A stretch of 53,507 bases of DNA from a virus, in the IMG/VR virus record IMGVR_UViG_3300028045_000021, positions 1 through 53,507 of that record; one strand, written 5' to 3'. Below are positions 15,239 to 22,572 of this stretch, piece after piece. Numbering within the stretch: the first letter of the stretch is position 1; each line of letters begins with the position of its first letter. The notes beneath the pieces are model-generated. The model had not been told where the DNA came from, searched no databases, and worked only from the letters and a program-made list of their open reading frames with translations. Position numbers and translations under genes: made by a program.

Positions 15239-15646
15239 ATGGAAAAGAAAACACTAATCGGAGGACAAGCTTTAAGAAACCTAGGAAGCGATAGATTTAC
15301 AAATGATGTTGATTATTTAGTAAATGACACTACCACCACATTACCTTTTATTACATCTGAAAAAGTAGATTATATAAATGCAAATGGAAATAAATTTTTT
15401 GCAGCTATCTATAAAATTGAAGAAGGTAACGAAATTGCAACTCCTCAAAGTTTATTAGAATTAAAAGCGTATTCATTTGTTCAGCATTGCCAAAACTTCA
15501 ACTGGGCAAAGGTTGACGCTTGTGAATATGATATTAAATTCCTAGTTCGCACATTCAAATTAAACAAAATCAAAATAGCAAATAAATTCATGTCTTCTGG
15601 TGAATTATCAGAAGTGCAAAAAGTTATAAATTCAGTAAAATTTTAA
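15239..15646 (+). CDS. Small nucleotidyltransferase-fold protein, AbiEii-like (135 aa)
   Basis: The N-terminus IGGQALRNLGSDRFTNDVDYLV (residues 6-27) matches the start of AbiEii/MNT-type nucleotidyltransferases: Gly-Gly-x-Ala, then Gly-Ser, then Arg-x-Thr-x-Asp-x-Asp, where the Asp pair binds metal. A later LLELKAYSFVQHC and CEYDIKFLV resemble the Lys-rich helix and Asp-Ile segment of the same family. It is much shorter than typical AbiEii toxins (about 250-300 residues), so it is a minimal or truncated form. No partner antitoxin is next to it. It has its own promoter. Confidence 0.65.
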   Translation: MEKKTLIGGQALRNLGSDRFTNDVDYLVNDTTTTLPFITSEKVDYINANGNKFFAAIYKIEEGNEIATPQSLLELKAYSFVQHCQNFNWAKVDACEYDIKFLVRTFKLNKIKIANKFMSSGELSEVQKVINSVKF

Positions 15647-15669
15647 TATAAACTAAAAACTGTCGTATT

Positions 15670-16209
15670 ATGAAAACTTCAACTAAAACAATTAAATTCT
15701 ACAAAGCGAAGTCGGTAACTGTATTTGATTCTATAGGTAAGGGAAGGAGAACGAAAACAAGCCCAGAAACTTATGAAAACGTTTATTGCACTATTACTAG
15801 TAATACTATTAATATATTTATACCATTTAAATTCCGTATGAATGTAATCACAAAGAGAACAACTTCAAAATATTTTGAATTTAACGCCAAAGAAATTAAG
15901 GTTAGTTCATTTAAAAAAGCTATCAAAAAAATAGAAAAAACAATTGAATTAAACACTAAAAAGCGCAAAACGCTAAATGTAGTTAAATCACTCGTCAATG
16001 TTGTGAAGCTTGAACAAGCTATGATTGCAGCAAATAAAGTAGCGAGAGAAAAAACAGAATTAATAAAAGGGTTAGTTTTGAATTTGAAAAACAGTGTAGA
16101 TCAATCCGAATGGCATGATAAAGCAAATCAAATAGTAGGGCACGTGGGGTATAACTTTGTTAAGATTCTAGGATTTAAAGAAACTTTAAATATAGCTAAA
16201 TCCTTGTAG
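15670..16209 (+). CDS. Basic hypothetical protein (179 aa)
   Basis: A Lys-rich protein with a beta-rich first half and helical second half. No family recognised. It lies 23 bases after the nucleotidyltransferase-like gene with the same CTGTCG(A/T)A leader motif before the ATG, so the two are probably co-transcribed. It could be a partner or antitoxin, which is inference from position only. Confidence 0.6.
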   Translation: MKTSTKTIKFYKAKSVTVFDSIGKGRRTKTSPETYENVYCTITSNTINIFIPFKFRMNVITKRTTSKYFEFNAKEIKVSSFKKAIKKIEKTIELNTKKRKTLNVVKSLVNVVKLEQAMIAANKVAREKTELIKGLVLNLKNSVDQSEWHDKANQIVGHVGYNFVKILGFKETLNIAKSL

Positions 16210-16211
16210 TT

Positions 16212-16265
16212 CCTCGACAGTCTACGAGGATTATAACCCCTTCTTTAATTAGTTGGGGTTTTTTT
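16212..16265 (+). terminator. Terminator between accessory and packaging genes
   Basis: A small hairpin (16212-16216 with 16225-16229) precedes a 6-bp stem (16235-16240, AACCCC, with 16255-16260) followed by a T-tract. A TATATTTG box at 16267-16274 directly behind it may start the packaging transcript, though a -33 box at proper distance is not clear. Confidence 0.75.
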
Positions 16266-16296
16266 GTATATTTGTACATGATTAAAGATTAATATA

Positions 16297-16869
16297 ATGA
16301 GTGAATTTGGATATTTATTTGAAGAAAAAGAGTTGAATTCAACCGAAAAAATAAAGGGCAGAAGTTTTGCAACAAAATTAAAACACGAACAAAAATTAGT
16401 AAATAGATTCGATTCATTAAAAGAAGTGTTACCAAAAATAGAAAAGGATAAATCAATACATTTAATAAGTTCAGACAATTTTGGAAGTATTGAATTATTA
16501 AAGCTACTATGTGAACTGAGTCCACTTGAATTAAACATTACTACATGGTCATTAAATCAAGACTTTATTGATTTTATAAAATCTATTAAATGTACCGTTA
16601 ATTTATACTTTGATAAATCGTTAAAAACAAGAAAAAATCATTTATATGCGCAATTAGCCGAATTAGCAATTGATAATAAAATAAATCTTAAAGTACACCA
16701 TATGCTACATGCTAAAATCACATGTATTAAAACTAAAGATTTTTATATATCAATAGAGGCGAGTGCTAATTATTCAAATAATCAAAGAATAGAAAATTTC
16801 ACAATTACAGAAAATAAAGAGTTGTTTATATTTCATAAAAAATGGATGGAAGAAATAATAAAAAAGTAA
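16297..16869 (+). CDS. Phospholipase D-like (HKD) nuclease-fold protein (190 aa)
   Basis: The C-terminal part HAKITCIKTKDFYISIEASAN (residues about 138-158) has the H-x-K signature of the PLD superfamily with the usual following strand and Ser/Asn-rich turn. Only one HKD half is present, so the active enzyme would be a dimer, as in small PLD nucleases. It sits directly before the small terminase, where phages of this type often carry such a gene. A nuclease role in packaging or against host DNA is possible. Confidence 0.7.
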   Translation: MSEFGYLFEEKELNSTEKIKGRSFATKLKHEQKLVNRFDSLKEVLPKIEKDKSIHLISSDNFGSIELLKLLCELSPLELNITTWSLNQDFIDFIKSIKCTVNLYFDKSLKTRKNHLYAQLAELAIDNKINLKVHHMLHAKITCIKTKDFYISIEASANYSNNQRIENFTITENKELFIFHKKWMEEIIKK

Positions 16870-16870
16870 A

Positions 16871-17323
16871 ATGAAAAAAGCATCTGGAATAGTTGTATAT
16901 GAGCGGGTTAGGGAGGTTTATAATTTCATGATAAACGCATCTAAACAAAGAAAAGATATTATTCAATTTTTTACAAAAAAATGGACTGACGAAGATGTAT
17001 TCAACACCGAAAGCGAAATAGGTAAACATAGGACTATTGATACATATATAAGAAAAGTAAAAAAATCATATTTTAATTTCGAAAATGATGTTGAAATAGA
17101 GAAGGGAAGGACGCTAGCTAGACTGGAAGATTTATATGCAAAAAGTATTAAAATACAAGATTACAAAGGGGCGTTACAGGTAGTAAAAGAGATTAAATTA
17201 ACGATAGGCATTGACGCTCCAGCAAAGTACGACCACATGTCCACAGATCGCAGTATGTCACCTAAAGAACTGACACCAGAGATAGCCAAAGTAATAGCCG
17301 ATAAAAAAGAAAAGGATATCTAA
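16871..17323 (+). CDS. terS: Terminase small subunit
   Basis: The 150-residue product starts with a helical DNA-binding region including a helix-turn-helix-like stretch (QRKDIIQFFTKKWTDEDVFN, TIDTYIRKVKK) and continues with a coiled-coil segment (LARLEDLYAKSIKIQDYKGALQ) used for oligomerisation, ending in a short variable tail. The stop overlaps the start of the large subunit (TAATG), the standard arrangement. It should recognise the packaging site. Confidence 0.8.
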   Translation: MKKASGIVVYERVREVYNFMINASKQRKDIIQFFTKKWTDEDVFNTESEIGKHRTIDTYIRKVKKSYFNFENDVEIEKGRTLARLEDLYAKSIKIQDYKGALQVVKEIKLTIGIDAPAKYDHMSTDRSMSPKELTPEIAKVIADKKEKDI

Positions 17324-18765
17324 TGAGTCTTTCAGAGCATGAAAAGTCAGTATTCCGTTATAAGTGCAAGGAGTCACTATTATGGCAGACTAGATATTTA
17401 TTTAGAGAAAGATTCGGAAGAAAATTTATAGTAAATGAACATCTCGAAATAATAGCTAATGTTTTAGAAAGAGTAATAAGGGGCGAATTAACAAGGGTAA
17501 TATTCAACATCGCTCCAAGGTACGGAAAGACGGAGTTAGCTGTAAAAAACATGGTAGCTCATTGTTTAGCCTTAAATCCTTCATCTAAATTCATACACCT
17601 TTCTTATTCGGATGATTTAGCCCTCGATAATTCAGAGGAAATAAAAGATATTGTTTTAAGTGATGAATACCAAGAGTTGTTCCCCGAAGTTCAAATAAAG
17701 AAAGATTCAAAAGCTAAGAAGAAATGGTATACTACAGAAGGTGGAGGTGTTTATGCTACTAGCGCAAGTGGTCAAGTTACTGGATTTGGAGCAGGAAGGG
17801 TTGATTTAGAAGAGGAAGCAGGATTAGACGAATTTTTAACCGATATTGAATGTAAGGAAGGTTTTGGAGGTGCAATAATAATCGATGACCCAATAAAACC
17901 AGATGATGCAGATAGTACATTAAAGAGAGATCGGATTAATCATAAATTTGATTCTACTATTTCAAACCGTGTTAACAGTCGAAAAACGCCTATCATTATC
18001 ATTATGCAAAGACTTCATCCGGAAGATTTAAGCGGTTATTTAATAGAAAACGACCCTGATACATGGACTGTAATATCATTGCCTGTAATTAAACCGGATG
18101 GATCAGCACTATGGGAATTTAAGCATAATATTAAAGAACTCATGAAAATGAGGCGTTTAAACCCTACCGTGTTTGAACGTCAATACATGCAAGATCCGCA
18201 GCCGCTAGAGGGTTTAATATGGCCTAAAGCAGAATTAAAAACATACGATGTCCTGCCGGAAAAAAGAGATTTATGTTTAATTATTTCAGACCCAGCCGAT
18301 GAGGGCATAGATCATCATTCAGCACCAGTATTGATAGTGTCAGAAGGGATAGTATATGTTGAAGATGTTATATTCACACAAGATAATTTAACATTGGTAG
18401 AGCCACAATTATTAGCATTTGATGAACGATTCAAGCCGGATATGATGTTTATTGAAAGCAATAATGCAGGGGCTTTGTTTATTAGAGACGTAAGACAGCA
18501 TACAAAAACCTCTATCTATGCAGTAAATAATACTACTAATAAAGTAGTAAGGATGTTGGCACAAGAAGGATTCGTAAAGGAAAACTTTAGATTTAAAAAA
18601 GAATACAATCCACATTCACCATACGGTAAGTTCATGAAGCAAATTCATAACATCCTTAGAAACGGACAGGAAAAGAAAGACGATGCACCGGACTCAATTG
18701 CGTGTGGTGCGTTTATTCTAAGGCGAAACTACCAGTACTTATTCGATAAGAAGGAAATAGAATGA
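17323..18765 (+). CDS. terL: Terminase large subunit
   Basis: The 480-residue motor has an N-terminal ATPase with Walker A APRYGKTE (about 64-71) and Walker B AIIIDDPI (about 184-191) of the Terminase_6 type. The C-terminal RNase H-like nuclease shows acidic motifs LIISDPADEG (about 319), FIESNNAG (about 376) and DDAPDSIA (about 453). It cuts concatemers and pumps DNA into the prohead. Coupled to the small subunit. It is followed by about 1 kb without genes. Confidence 0.95.
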   Translation: MSLSEHEKSVFRYKCKESLLWQTRYLFRERFGRKFIVNEHLEIIANVLERVIRGELTRVIFNIAPRYGKTELAVKNMVAHCLALNPSSKFIHLSYSDDLALDNSEEIKDIVLSDEYQELFPEVQIKKDSKAKKKWYTTEGGGVYATSASGQVTGFGAGRVDLEEEAGLDEFLTDIECKEGFGGAIIIDDPIKPDDADSTLKRDRINHKFDSTISNRVNSRKTPIIIIMQRLHPEDLSGYLIENDPDTWTVISLPVIKPDGSALWEFKHNIKELMKMRRLNPTVFERQYMQDPQPLEGLIWPKAELKTYDVLPEKRDLCLIISDPADEGIDHHSAPVLIVSEGIVYVEDVIFTQDNLTLVEPQLLAFDERFKPDMMFIESNNAGALFIRDVRQHTKTSIYAVNNTTNKVVRMLAQEGFVKENFRFKKEYNPHSPYGKFMKQIHNILRNGQEKKDDAPDSIACGAFILRRNYQYLFDKKEIE

Positions 18766-19429
18766 TTTTATAAATCTCCCAGCAATTCTTCTAACAAATC
18801 CCAACTTCTTTTTATTTTCTTATTTCCCAGAAGCTCAAAAATAGTTTTCTCGATTTATCTCAATTATTCCTGTCGTCAAAGTTTTTTTGAAAAACACAAT
18901 ATTTACACCCTATAAACAGGGGGTTGTAGAGGTACTAAATCCAAAATATTCAAACTTTTTTGTTGAGAAAATAGTTTTGAACTTTTGAACAAATACAAAA
19001 AACTTTTTTTTCAATTTCAGCGTTTGTCATTTTTGAAATAAAACTTTTTTCTTTTTACTGAAAAAAAACTTTGGTACTTTTTGAAACACACGAAATTATT
19101 TTTTGCTGAAAAAATGTTTTGGTACTTTTCAAATTTATCTTTTTTATTTTTCTCAGTTTTTTATTTTATCGTTTTTGAAATAAAACTTTTGCGTTTTGTT
19201 TAGTTTCTCCTTTCATCGTTTCTGAAAAACAAAGCTGAACGTTTTTGTAAAAATGCTTTTACCGACCCCCTATGGATAGTGGGTTGCAGCGGGTTGTTTG
19301 GTCCAAAAACAAGAGAAGTTAGGATTTATTGTCTAAATTGCTGGTAGAATTTATTTTTTTAAAAAAGGGTGAATGGTGTTCGCTGAAATCCAATAAGTAA
19401 AGAAAACAGACGAAAAACATAACTTTTAG
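18766..19429 (+). other. Gene-free T-rich region with iterated direct repeats
   Basis: No gene on either strand. The + strand is strongly T-rich. Two exact 19-base copies of TTTTTGAAATAAAACTTTT occur at 19030-19048 and 19172-19190. CTGAAAAAA followed by TTTGGTACTTTT occurs near 19058-19080 and 19106-19129, about 48 bases apart. GC-rich blocks near 18913-18941 and 19264-19293 share CCTAT-N2-A-N-AG-N-GGGTTG-N-AG-N-GG and flank the region. Iterons plus AT-rich DNA fit a replication origin; position behind terminase fits a packaging site. Neither is proven. Confidence 0.55.
19030..19190. repeat. Direct repeats (19-bp exact pair and 24-bp related pair)
   Basis: Exact 19-base copies at 19030-19048 and 19172-19190 enclose the paired GGTACTTTT-containing units. 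Arrangement A-B-B-A suggests ordered binding sites rather than random low complexity. Confidence 0.65.
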
Positions 19430-19460
19430 TTGTAATTGTAAATAATATAGTTTATCTTTG
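19430..19460 (+). promoter_or_regulatory. Promoter of tRNA-like RNA unit
   Basis: TTG at 19430-19432 and a perfect TATCTTTG at 19453-19460, spaced 20 bases. Transcription would start near 19467 and run to the terminator at 19701. Confidence 0.65.
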
Positions 19461-19536
19461 AATTGAATTAAAAATAACGGTTTTAATAAAAAAATCGTTT
19501 TAATGTTTTTTATTTATTGTTGTGTATATGTTAAAA

Positions 19537-19578
19537 TGCGGTTAATGGTTAGCTAAAGTTCGATTCTTTAAACCGCAC
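19537..19578 (+). tRNA. tRNA-like minihelix lacking the anticodon arm
   Basis: A perfect 7-bp acceptor stem pairs 19537-19543 (TGCGGTT) with 19571-19577 (AACCGCA). Inside it is a complete T arm: TAAAG (19554-19558), loop TTCGATT (19559-19565), CTTTA (19566-19570). Only ten bases (AATGGTTAGC, like a D-loop) lie between acceptor and T arm, so D stem and anticodon arm are missing. It cannot decode but keeps what RNase P needs. It could be a deletion remnant. Confidence 0.5.
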
Positions 19579-19676
19579 GAATGCCGTTCAACACGGCTCG
19601 TTTACTGAGGTTGTGGTAAGTAAGTCGCAAGGTTCGATTCCTTGCAGAACATGTCTGGTGATGCAAACAGTATGAC

Positions 19677-19701
19677 TGCTAGGAAAGACTAGTATTTTTT
19701 T
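19677..19701 (+). terminator. Terminator of the tRNA-like RNA unit
   Basis: TGCTAG (19677-19682) pairs with CTAGTA (19689-19694, one G-U) around a six-base loop, followed by seven T. It separates the RNA unit from the leader at 19716. Confidence 0.7.
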
Positions 19702-19715
19702 GTACTGATTTTTAA

Positions 19716-19768
19716 TAAGAATAGTACGAGAAATTTAGTAGAAATTATAAACGAGAGGAATTAAAATT
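19716..19768 (+). promoter_or_regulatory. Repeated leader with Shine-Dalgarno, copy 1
   Basis: Nearly the same sequence lies at 23582-23631: ATAGTACGA, then AAATTTAGTAGAAA, then TAAACGAGAGGAATTAAAATT just before ATG. The GAGAGG is one of the few clear Shine-Dalgarno-like sites in this genome. Shared leaders imply co-regulation of the 19769 and 23632 genes. Confidence 0.65.
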
Positions 19769-19945
19769 ATGGATTACAAAACGGATTATAAATTAGTGGA
19801 AGGCGATAAAAAGACCTTTGAGGAAAGTTTGAATAAAGCTTCTAAAGATGGATATATTTGCTGTGGTAGCATAAGCACTACCTTGCTCGGGGCAGGGTTT
19901 TGGTTTATTCAGCTAATGAGTAGAAAAATACCAGTAGAGAAATAA
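19769..19945 (+). CDS. DUF1737-like small protein (58 aa)
   Basis: The pattern YKLVEGDKKTFEESLNKASKDGY followed by a Gly-rich hydrophobic part (GSISTTLLGAGFWF) resembles DUF1737 proteins, which begin with a similar strand-helix and an aromatic/Gly-rich end. Function unknown. Translated from the conserved leader with the GAGAGG site. The residue count is short of common gene-calling limits. Confidence 0.6.
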   Translation: MDYKTDYKLVEGDKKTFEESLNKASKDGYICCGSISTTLLGAGFWFIQLMSRKIPVEK

Positions 19946-19963
19946 ATTTAATTGATTAAAACA

Positions 19964-20170
19964 ATGTACGCACTGACAATAATTAAAGAAAATAAATCAA
20001 AAATTGGGAATCCCGAAAAGGTAGCCAAGTATTTAAATAAATCACCAGCGGCAATACGGAAATGGTTCAGAGTTGCTGAGGAAAGGAGTGATAAAACTGA
20101 GCCGGTAGTCAAGATATGCAATGGCTATGTTTGTTATTTGGATACGGAATTACTTAAAAATAAAAAATAG
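19964..20170 (+). CDS. Small helix-turn-helix-like protein (68 aa)
   Basis: KVAKYLNKSPAAIRKWFRVAEE (about residues 20-41) looks like a helix-turn-helix with a homeodomain-like or phage regulator spacing. Beta strands follow (VVKICNGYVCYLD). I start at ATG 19964, the first ATG after ACA; the frame extends to a TTG at 19952 without better context. Confidence 0.6.
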   Translation: MYALTIIKENKSKIGNPEKVAKYLNKSPAAIRKWFRVAEERSDKTEPVVKICNGYVCYLDTELLKNKK

Positions 20171-20207
20171 ATTTAGTACAAATATTAACAAATAAATACA
20201 GATTAAC

Positions 20208-20420
20208 ATGGCAATACGGATAGATCAATTACAGAAAGAATTAAAAAGCTTTAAAGAGTGTGTGAATAAACCACCAATCAGAGCAGATAATATTAATAAA
20301 GCATCGAGCCCCTGCCTTTTTAATCACAATGGCAATGGAGGGAGTTTGCATTTAGAATACGACTACAAGACAAAACGATATTCATTAATTTACGGTGATT
20401 TTAAAATTAATATAGAATAA
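20208..20420 (+). CDS. Hypothetical protein (70 aa)
   Basis: Helical start, Gly/Asn-rich middle (LFNHNGNGGSLHLEY) and beta-rich end. No family. It lies two bases before the next gene. Confidence 0.55.
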   Translation: MAIRIDQLQKELKSFKECVNKPPIRADNINKASSPCLFNHNGNGGSLHLEYDYKTKRYSLIYGDFKINIE

Positions 20421-20422
20421 TT

Positions 20423-20773
20423 ATGAAAGCAAAGAATCAAAAAAGAGAAAACCGAATAAAAGAAAAAGCTATCAATAAAGAGCGTAAATTGATATTAACA
20501 CGATTGAAAGATATTGTTAATGTATCCAAGTCAATTGCTAGAAAATGGGATAGAAATACAATTCCATTAAAAACCCTTAAATTAACATTAAGGCTTGCTA
20601 AAGCGAAAGTAACTGGTGATGAATACCAGATAGAGCATGCAACTGCATTTAATAATACCTTAGATTCGTTGTATGATGGATGTGCTGAAATTGCTAAGAA
20701 TATGAATTCTGAAAACATCCCAGTATCTGAGATTGAAAATGGTATTGATCTTATTAAGATTGCTTATAATTAA
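20423..20773 (+). CDS. Basic helical hypothetical protein (116 aa)
   Basis: The first 55 residues are very basic and helical (KNQKRENRIKEKAINKERK), the rest helical and nearly neutral. Charge suggests nucleic-acid contact. It is followed by the second copy of the hairpin repeat. Confidence 0.6.
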   Translation: MKAKNQKRENRIKEKAINKERKLILTRLKDIVNVSKSIARKWDRNTIPLKTLKLTLRLAKAKVTGDEYQIEHATAFNNTLDSLYDGCAEIAKNMNSENIPVSEIENGIDLIKIAYN

Positions 20774-20785
20774 TATCAATAAAAA

Positions 20786-20824
20786 TATATGAGCCGTTTT
20801 TTCAATGGCTTATACATAAAGTTG
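20786..20824 (+). repeat. Intergenic hairpin repeat, copy 2
   Basis: Matches 7651-7690 apart from one T and two bases. The stem ATGAGCC/GGCTTAT and T-rich loop are retained, indicating selection for the hairpin. Confidence 0.7.
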
Positions 20825-20883
20825 ATATTAGTTAGTGATAATAAAATAGATGAAAGTCAAAAATAAAACTAAATAATTAGATT

Positions 20884-21327
20884 ATGAATACGATTAACGA
20901 AATGCCACTAATATGGTTAGTAATTGCAGCGGTTATAATTGGGCAATTGATCCGAGTAGTAATTCATTTTGCATTTAATTTTAATTGGTCAAATGTCTGG
21001 AGTAAAAGCAAGATGTATAAAGGATTTTTATGTAAATCTAAAGATCATTATTTCCTTGATAAATTAGATAAATTGAGAAGTGAAAATATACACATACCTC
21101 AATATCCACCAAAAATACCATTTGGAGATCGCCCTGAAATAATGAAAGATAAGACACCAGAACACTATCCATCTATAGATGATTCTATGCATCTTATTAA
21201 ATGGATTAGAGATAATTGCACATTATCTAGTGTCGTTGGATTTAATGAAAAATTCTACACATATAAGGATGAGGTAATAACTAAAGAAAAATTATTTAGC
21301 GAATACATTAAATCAATTACGTTATGA
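20884..21327 (+). CDS. Membrane-anchored hypothetical protein (147 aa)
   Basis: One strong N-terminal membrane helix (about residues 8-32, MPLIWLVIAAVIIGQLI) is followed by a soluble domain containing IHIPQYPPKIPFGDRPE and a Trp-containing helix. It overlaps the exonuclease gene by four bases. Function unknown. Confidence 0.6.
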   Translation: MNTINEMPLIWLVIAAVIIGQLIRVVIHFAFNFNWSNVWSKSKMYKGFLCKSKDHYFLDKLDKLRSENIHIPQYPPKIPFGDRPEIMKDKTPEHYPSIDDSMHLIKWIRDNCTLSSVVGFNEKFYTYKDEVITKEKLFSEYIKSITL

Positions 21328-21932
21328 ATAATTACACAGTATTCGACACGGAAACAACCGGACTACCTCCTACCGATTCAAATTGGAGATTTGACTATAT
21401 GGAATTCCCGTATATCGTACAGTTGGCATGGAAAAGAAGCGACTCTGATAAGATAGAGAATCACATCATACAGCCTAATGGTTGGGATATTCCAGAAGAA
21501 TCAACAAAAATACACGGCATTACTCATGATTTTGCTATGAAATCTGGTGAAGATATGGCAACTATATTGGAATTATTCATGTTTGATTTGATTAATGAAT
21601 GTGATATCATAGGCCACAATGTGCATTTTGATACAAGCATGGTAGCTGCTAATTATTTAAGGTTAGCTAGCCTAAAGAGAATTAGGGATATTAATATTTA
21701 TATCGAATTCTTAGAAAATAGACTAGCAAAAGATAAGCGGATCTGCACGATGTGGAAATCCAATAGATTTTGTGGATTAAAACAAGTCGATTCGAACAAA
21801 CCAAAAACTCCTAGCTTAGTTGAATTGTACGATATATTATTTGGAGAATCATTCCCAGCTCACAATGCTGCTGAGGACACAAGAGCAACTGAACGTTGTT
21901 ATTTAAAATTAATTGAATTAGGAATTATTTAA
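21324..21932 (+). CDS. DnaQ-like 3'-5' exonuclease (DEDDh)
   Basis: All three exonuclease motifs are visible: Exo I DTETTGLPP (residues 8-16), Exo II GHNVHFDTSM (about 95-104) and Exo III HNAAEDTRAT (about 185-194), where His and Asp are the DEDDh catalytic pair. At 202 residues it is a stand-alone domain without polymerase. It could trim ends, degrade host DNA or proofread. It is coupled to the upstream membrane-protein gene. Confidence 0.9.
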   Translation: MNNYTVFDTETTGLPPTDSNWRFDYMEFPYIVQLAWKRSDSDKIENHIIQPNGWDIPEESTKIHGITHDFAMKSGEDMATILELFMFDLINECDIIGHNVHFDTSMVAANYLRLASLKRIRDINIYIEFLENRLAKDKRICTMWKSNRFCGLKQVDSNKPKTPSLVELYDILFGESFPAHNAAEDTRATERCYLKLIELGII

Positions 21933-21943
21933 AAAATAGAACT

Positions 21944-22225
21944 ATGTTAGAAGGAAATACAGTAATACTTGATTTAGATGAATACGATAAATTAAGAGAG
22001 ATTGAAAAAACATTAGCTGGCAATGGAGTAATAATGTATGAATCGTATGGTAAGCATATTAGTCATACTTGGGAAGTGTTTTCAAAAGAAGAAGCTATTA
22101 CTAAACTACTATTAGTGAATGGTCAATTAAAAGATAGCAATGAATTACTTAGAAATGTATTAAGGAATGAGCGCAAAAAGAATGTATTTCAAAGGATATT
22201 TAAAAGAGCGCAATTAAATAATTAA
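21944..22225 (+). CDS. Hypothetical acidic helical protein (93 aa)
   Basis: Beta-strand start (VILDLDEYDKLREIEKTL) typical of small phage proteins with a helical hairpin, then a basic C-terminus. No known family. Lies 11 bases behind the exonuclease gene. Confidence 0.6.
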   Translation: MLEGNTVILDLDEYDKLREIEKTLAGNGVIMYESYGKHISHTWEVFSKEEAITKLLLVNGQLKDSNELLRNVLRNERKKNVFQRIFKRAQLNN

Positions 22226-22231
22226 AAAAAC

Positions 22232-22546
22232 ATGGAAGAAATAGTTATAGGTGCTTTTTTAGCAAAAGATGTAAATGAATACTACTGGAATGTATTTAGA
22301 AAAGACATGAGAGATATTAGCGCTGTGGTTAGTTACATAAATGGATTGTGCACTTCAATTATTGAGAATGAATTGCAATTCAGATGGAATCCTGATGTAT
22401 CGGATATGAAAGAGGCTCAGGAAAAAATATACAAAAGACGTCATGGTAAATGTCTTGTAAAGTATTCTGTAAGTATGCTAGCATCGCATTTGCAAATAAT
22501 TAAAACTTTAGTGAATTTCAAGCATGAAACTGTGTTTGAATTATAA
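22232..22546 (+). CDS. Hypothetical protein (104 aa)
   Basis: Helical protein with an aromatic N-terminal segment (EYYWNVFRKDM). No motif or family. Same gene row as the exonuclease. Confidence 0.55.
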   Translation: MEEIVIGAFLAKDVNEYYWNVFRKDMRDISAVVSYINGLCTSIIENELQFRWNPDVSDMKEAQEKIYKRRHGKCLVKYSVSMLASHLQIIKTLVNFKHETVFEL

Positions 22547-22572
22547 AACAGAAATAATTAAAAAATAGAACT

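Larger units (their letters stand above)
19467..19701 (+). ncRNA. Stand-alone RNA unit with two tRNA-like T arms (about 235 nt)
   Basis: Bounded by a consensus promoter and an intrinsic terminator with no coding frame between. It contains a tRNA-like minihelix (19537-19578), a 5-bp hairpin (19583-19587 with 19593-19597), a second T arm with the TTCGATT loop (stem 19628-19632 with 19640-19644) and a likely tRNA 3'-side sequence after it (19645-19651) that finds no matching 5' strand. It may be a processed RNA that uses RNase P/RNase Z-type recognition, or a decayed tRNA pair. Confidence 0.55.

Noticed and set aside
18766-19429. CRISPR array in the repeat-rich region
   Set aside because: Only two exact copies of 19 bases and irregular distances; no regular spacer pattern.
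19579-19651. Complete class II tRNA with anticodon CAA
   Set aside because: The hairpin at 19583-19597 and T arm at 19628-19644 fit only partly; D arm and a pairing 5' acceptor strand are missing.
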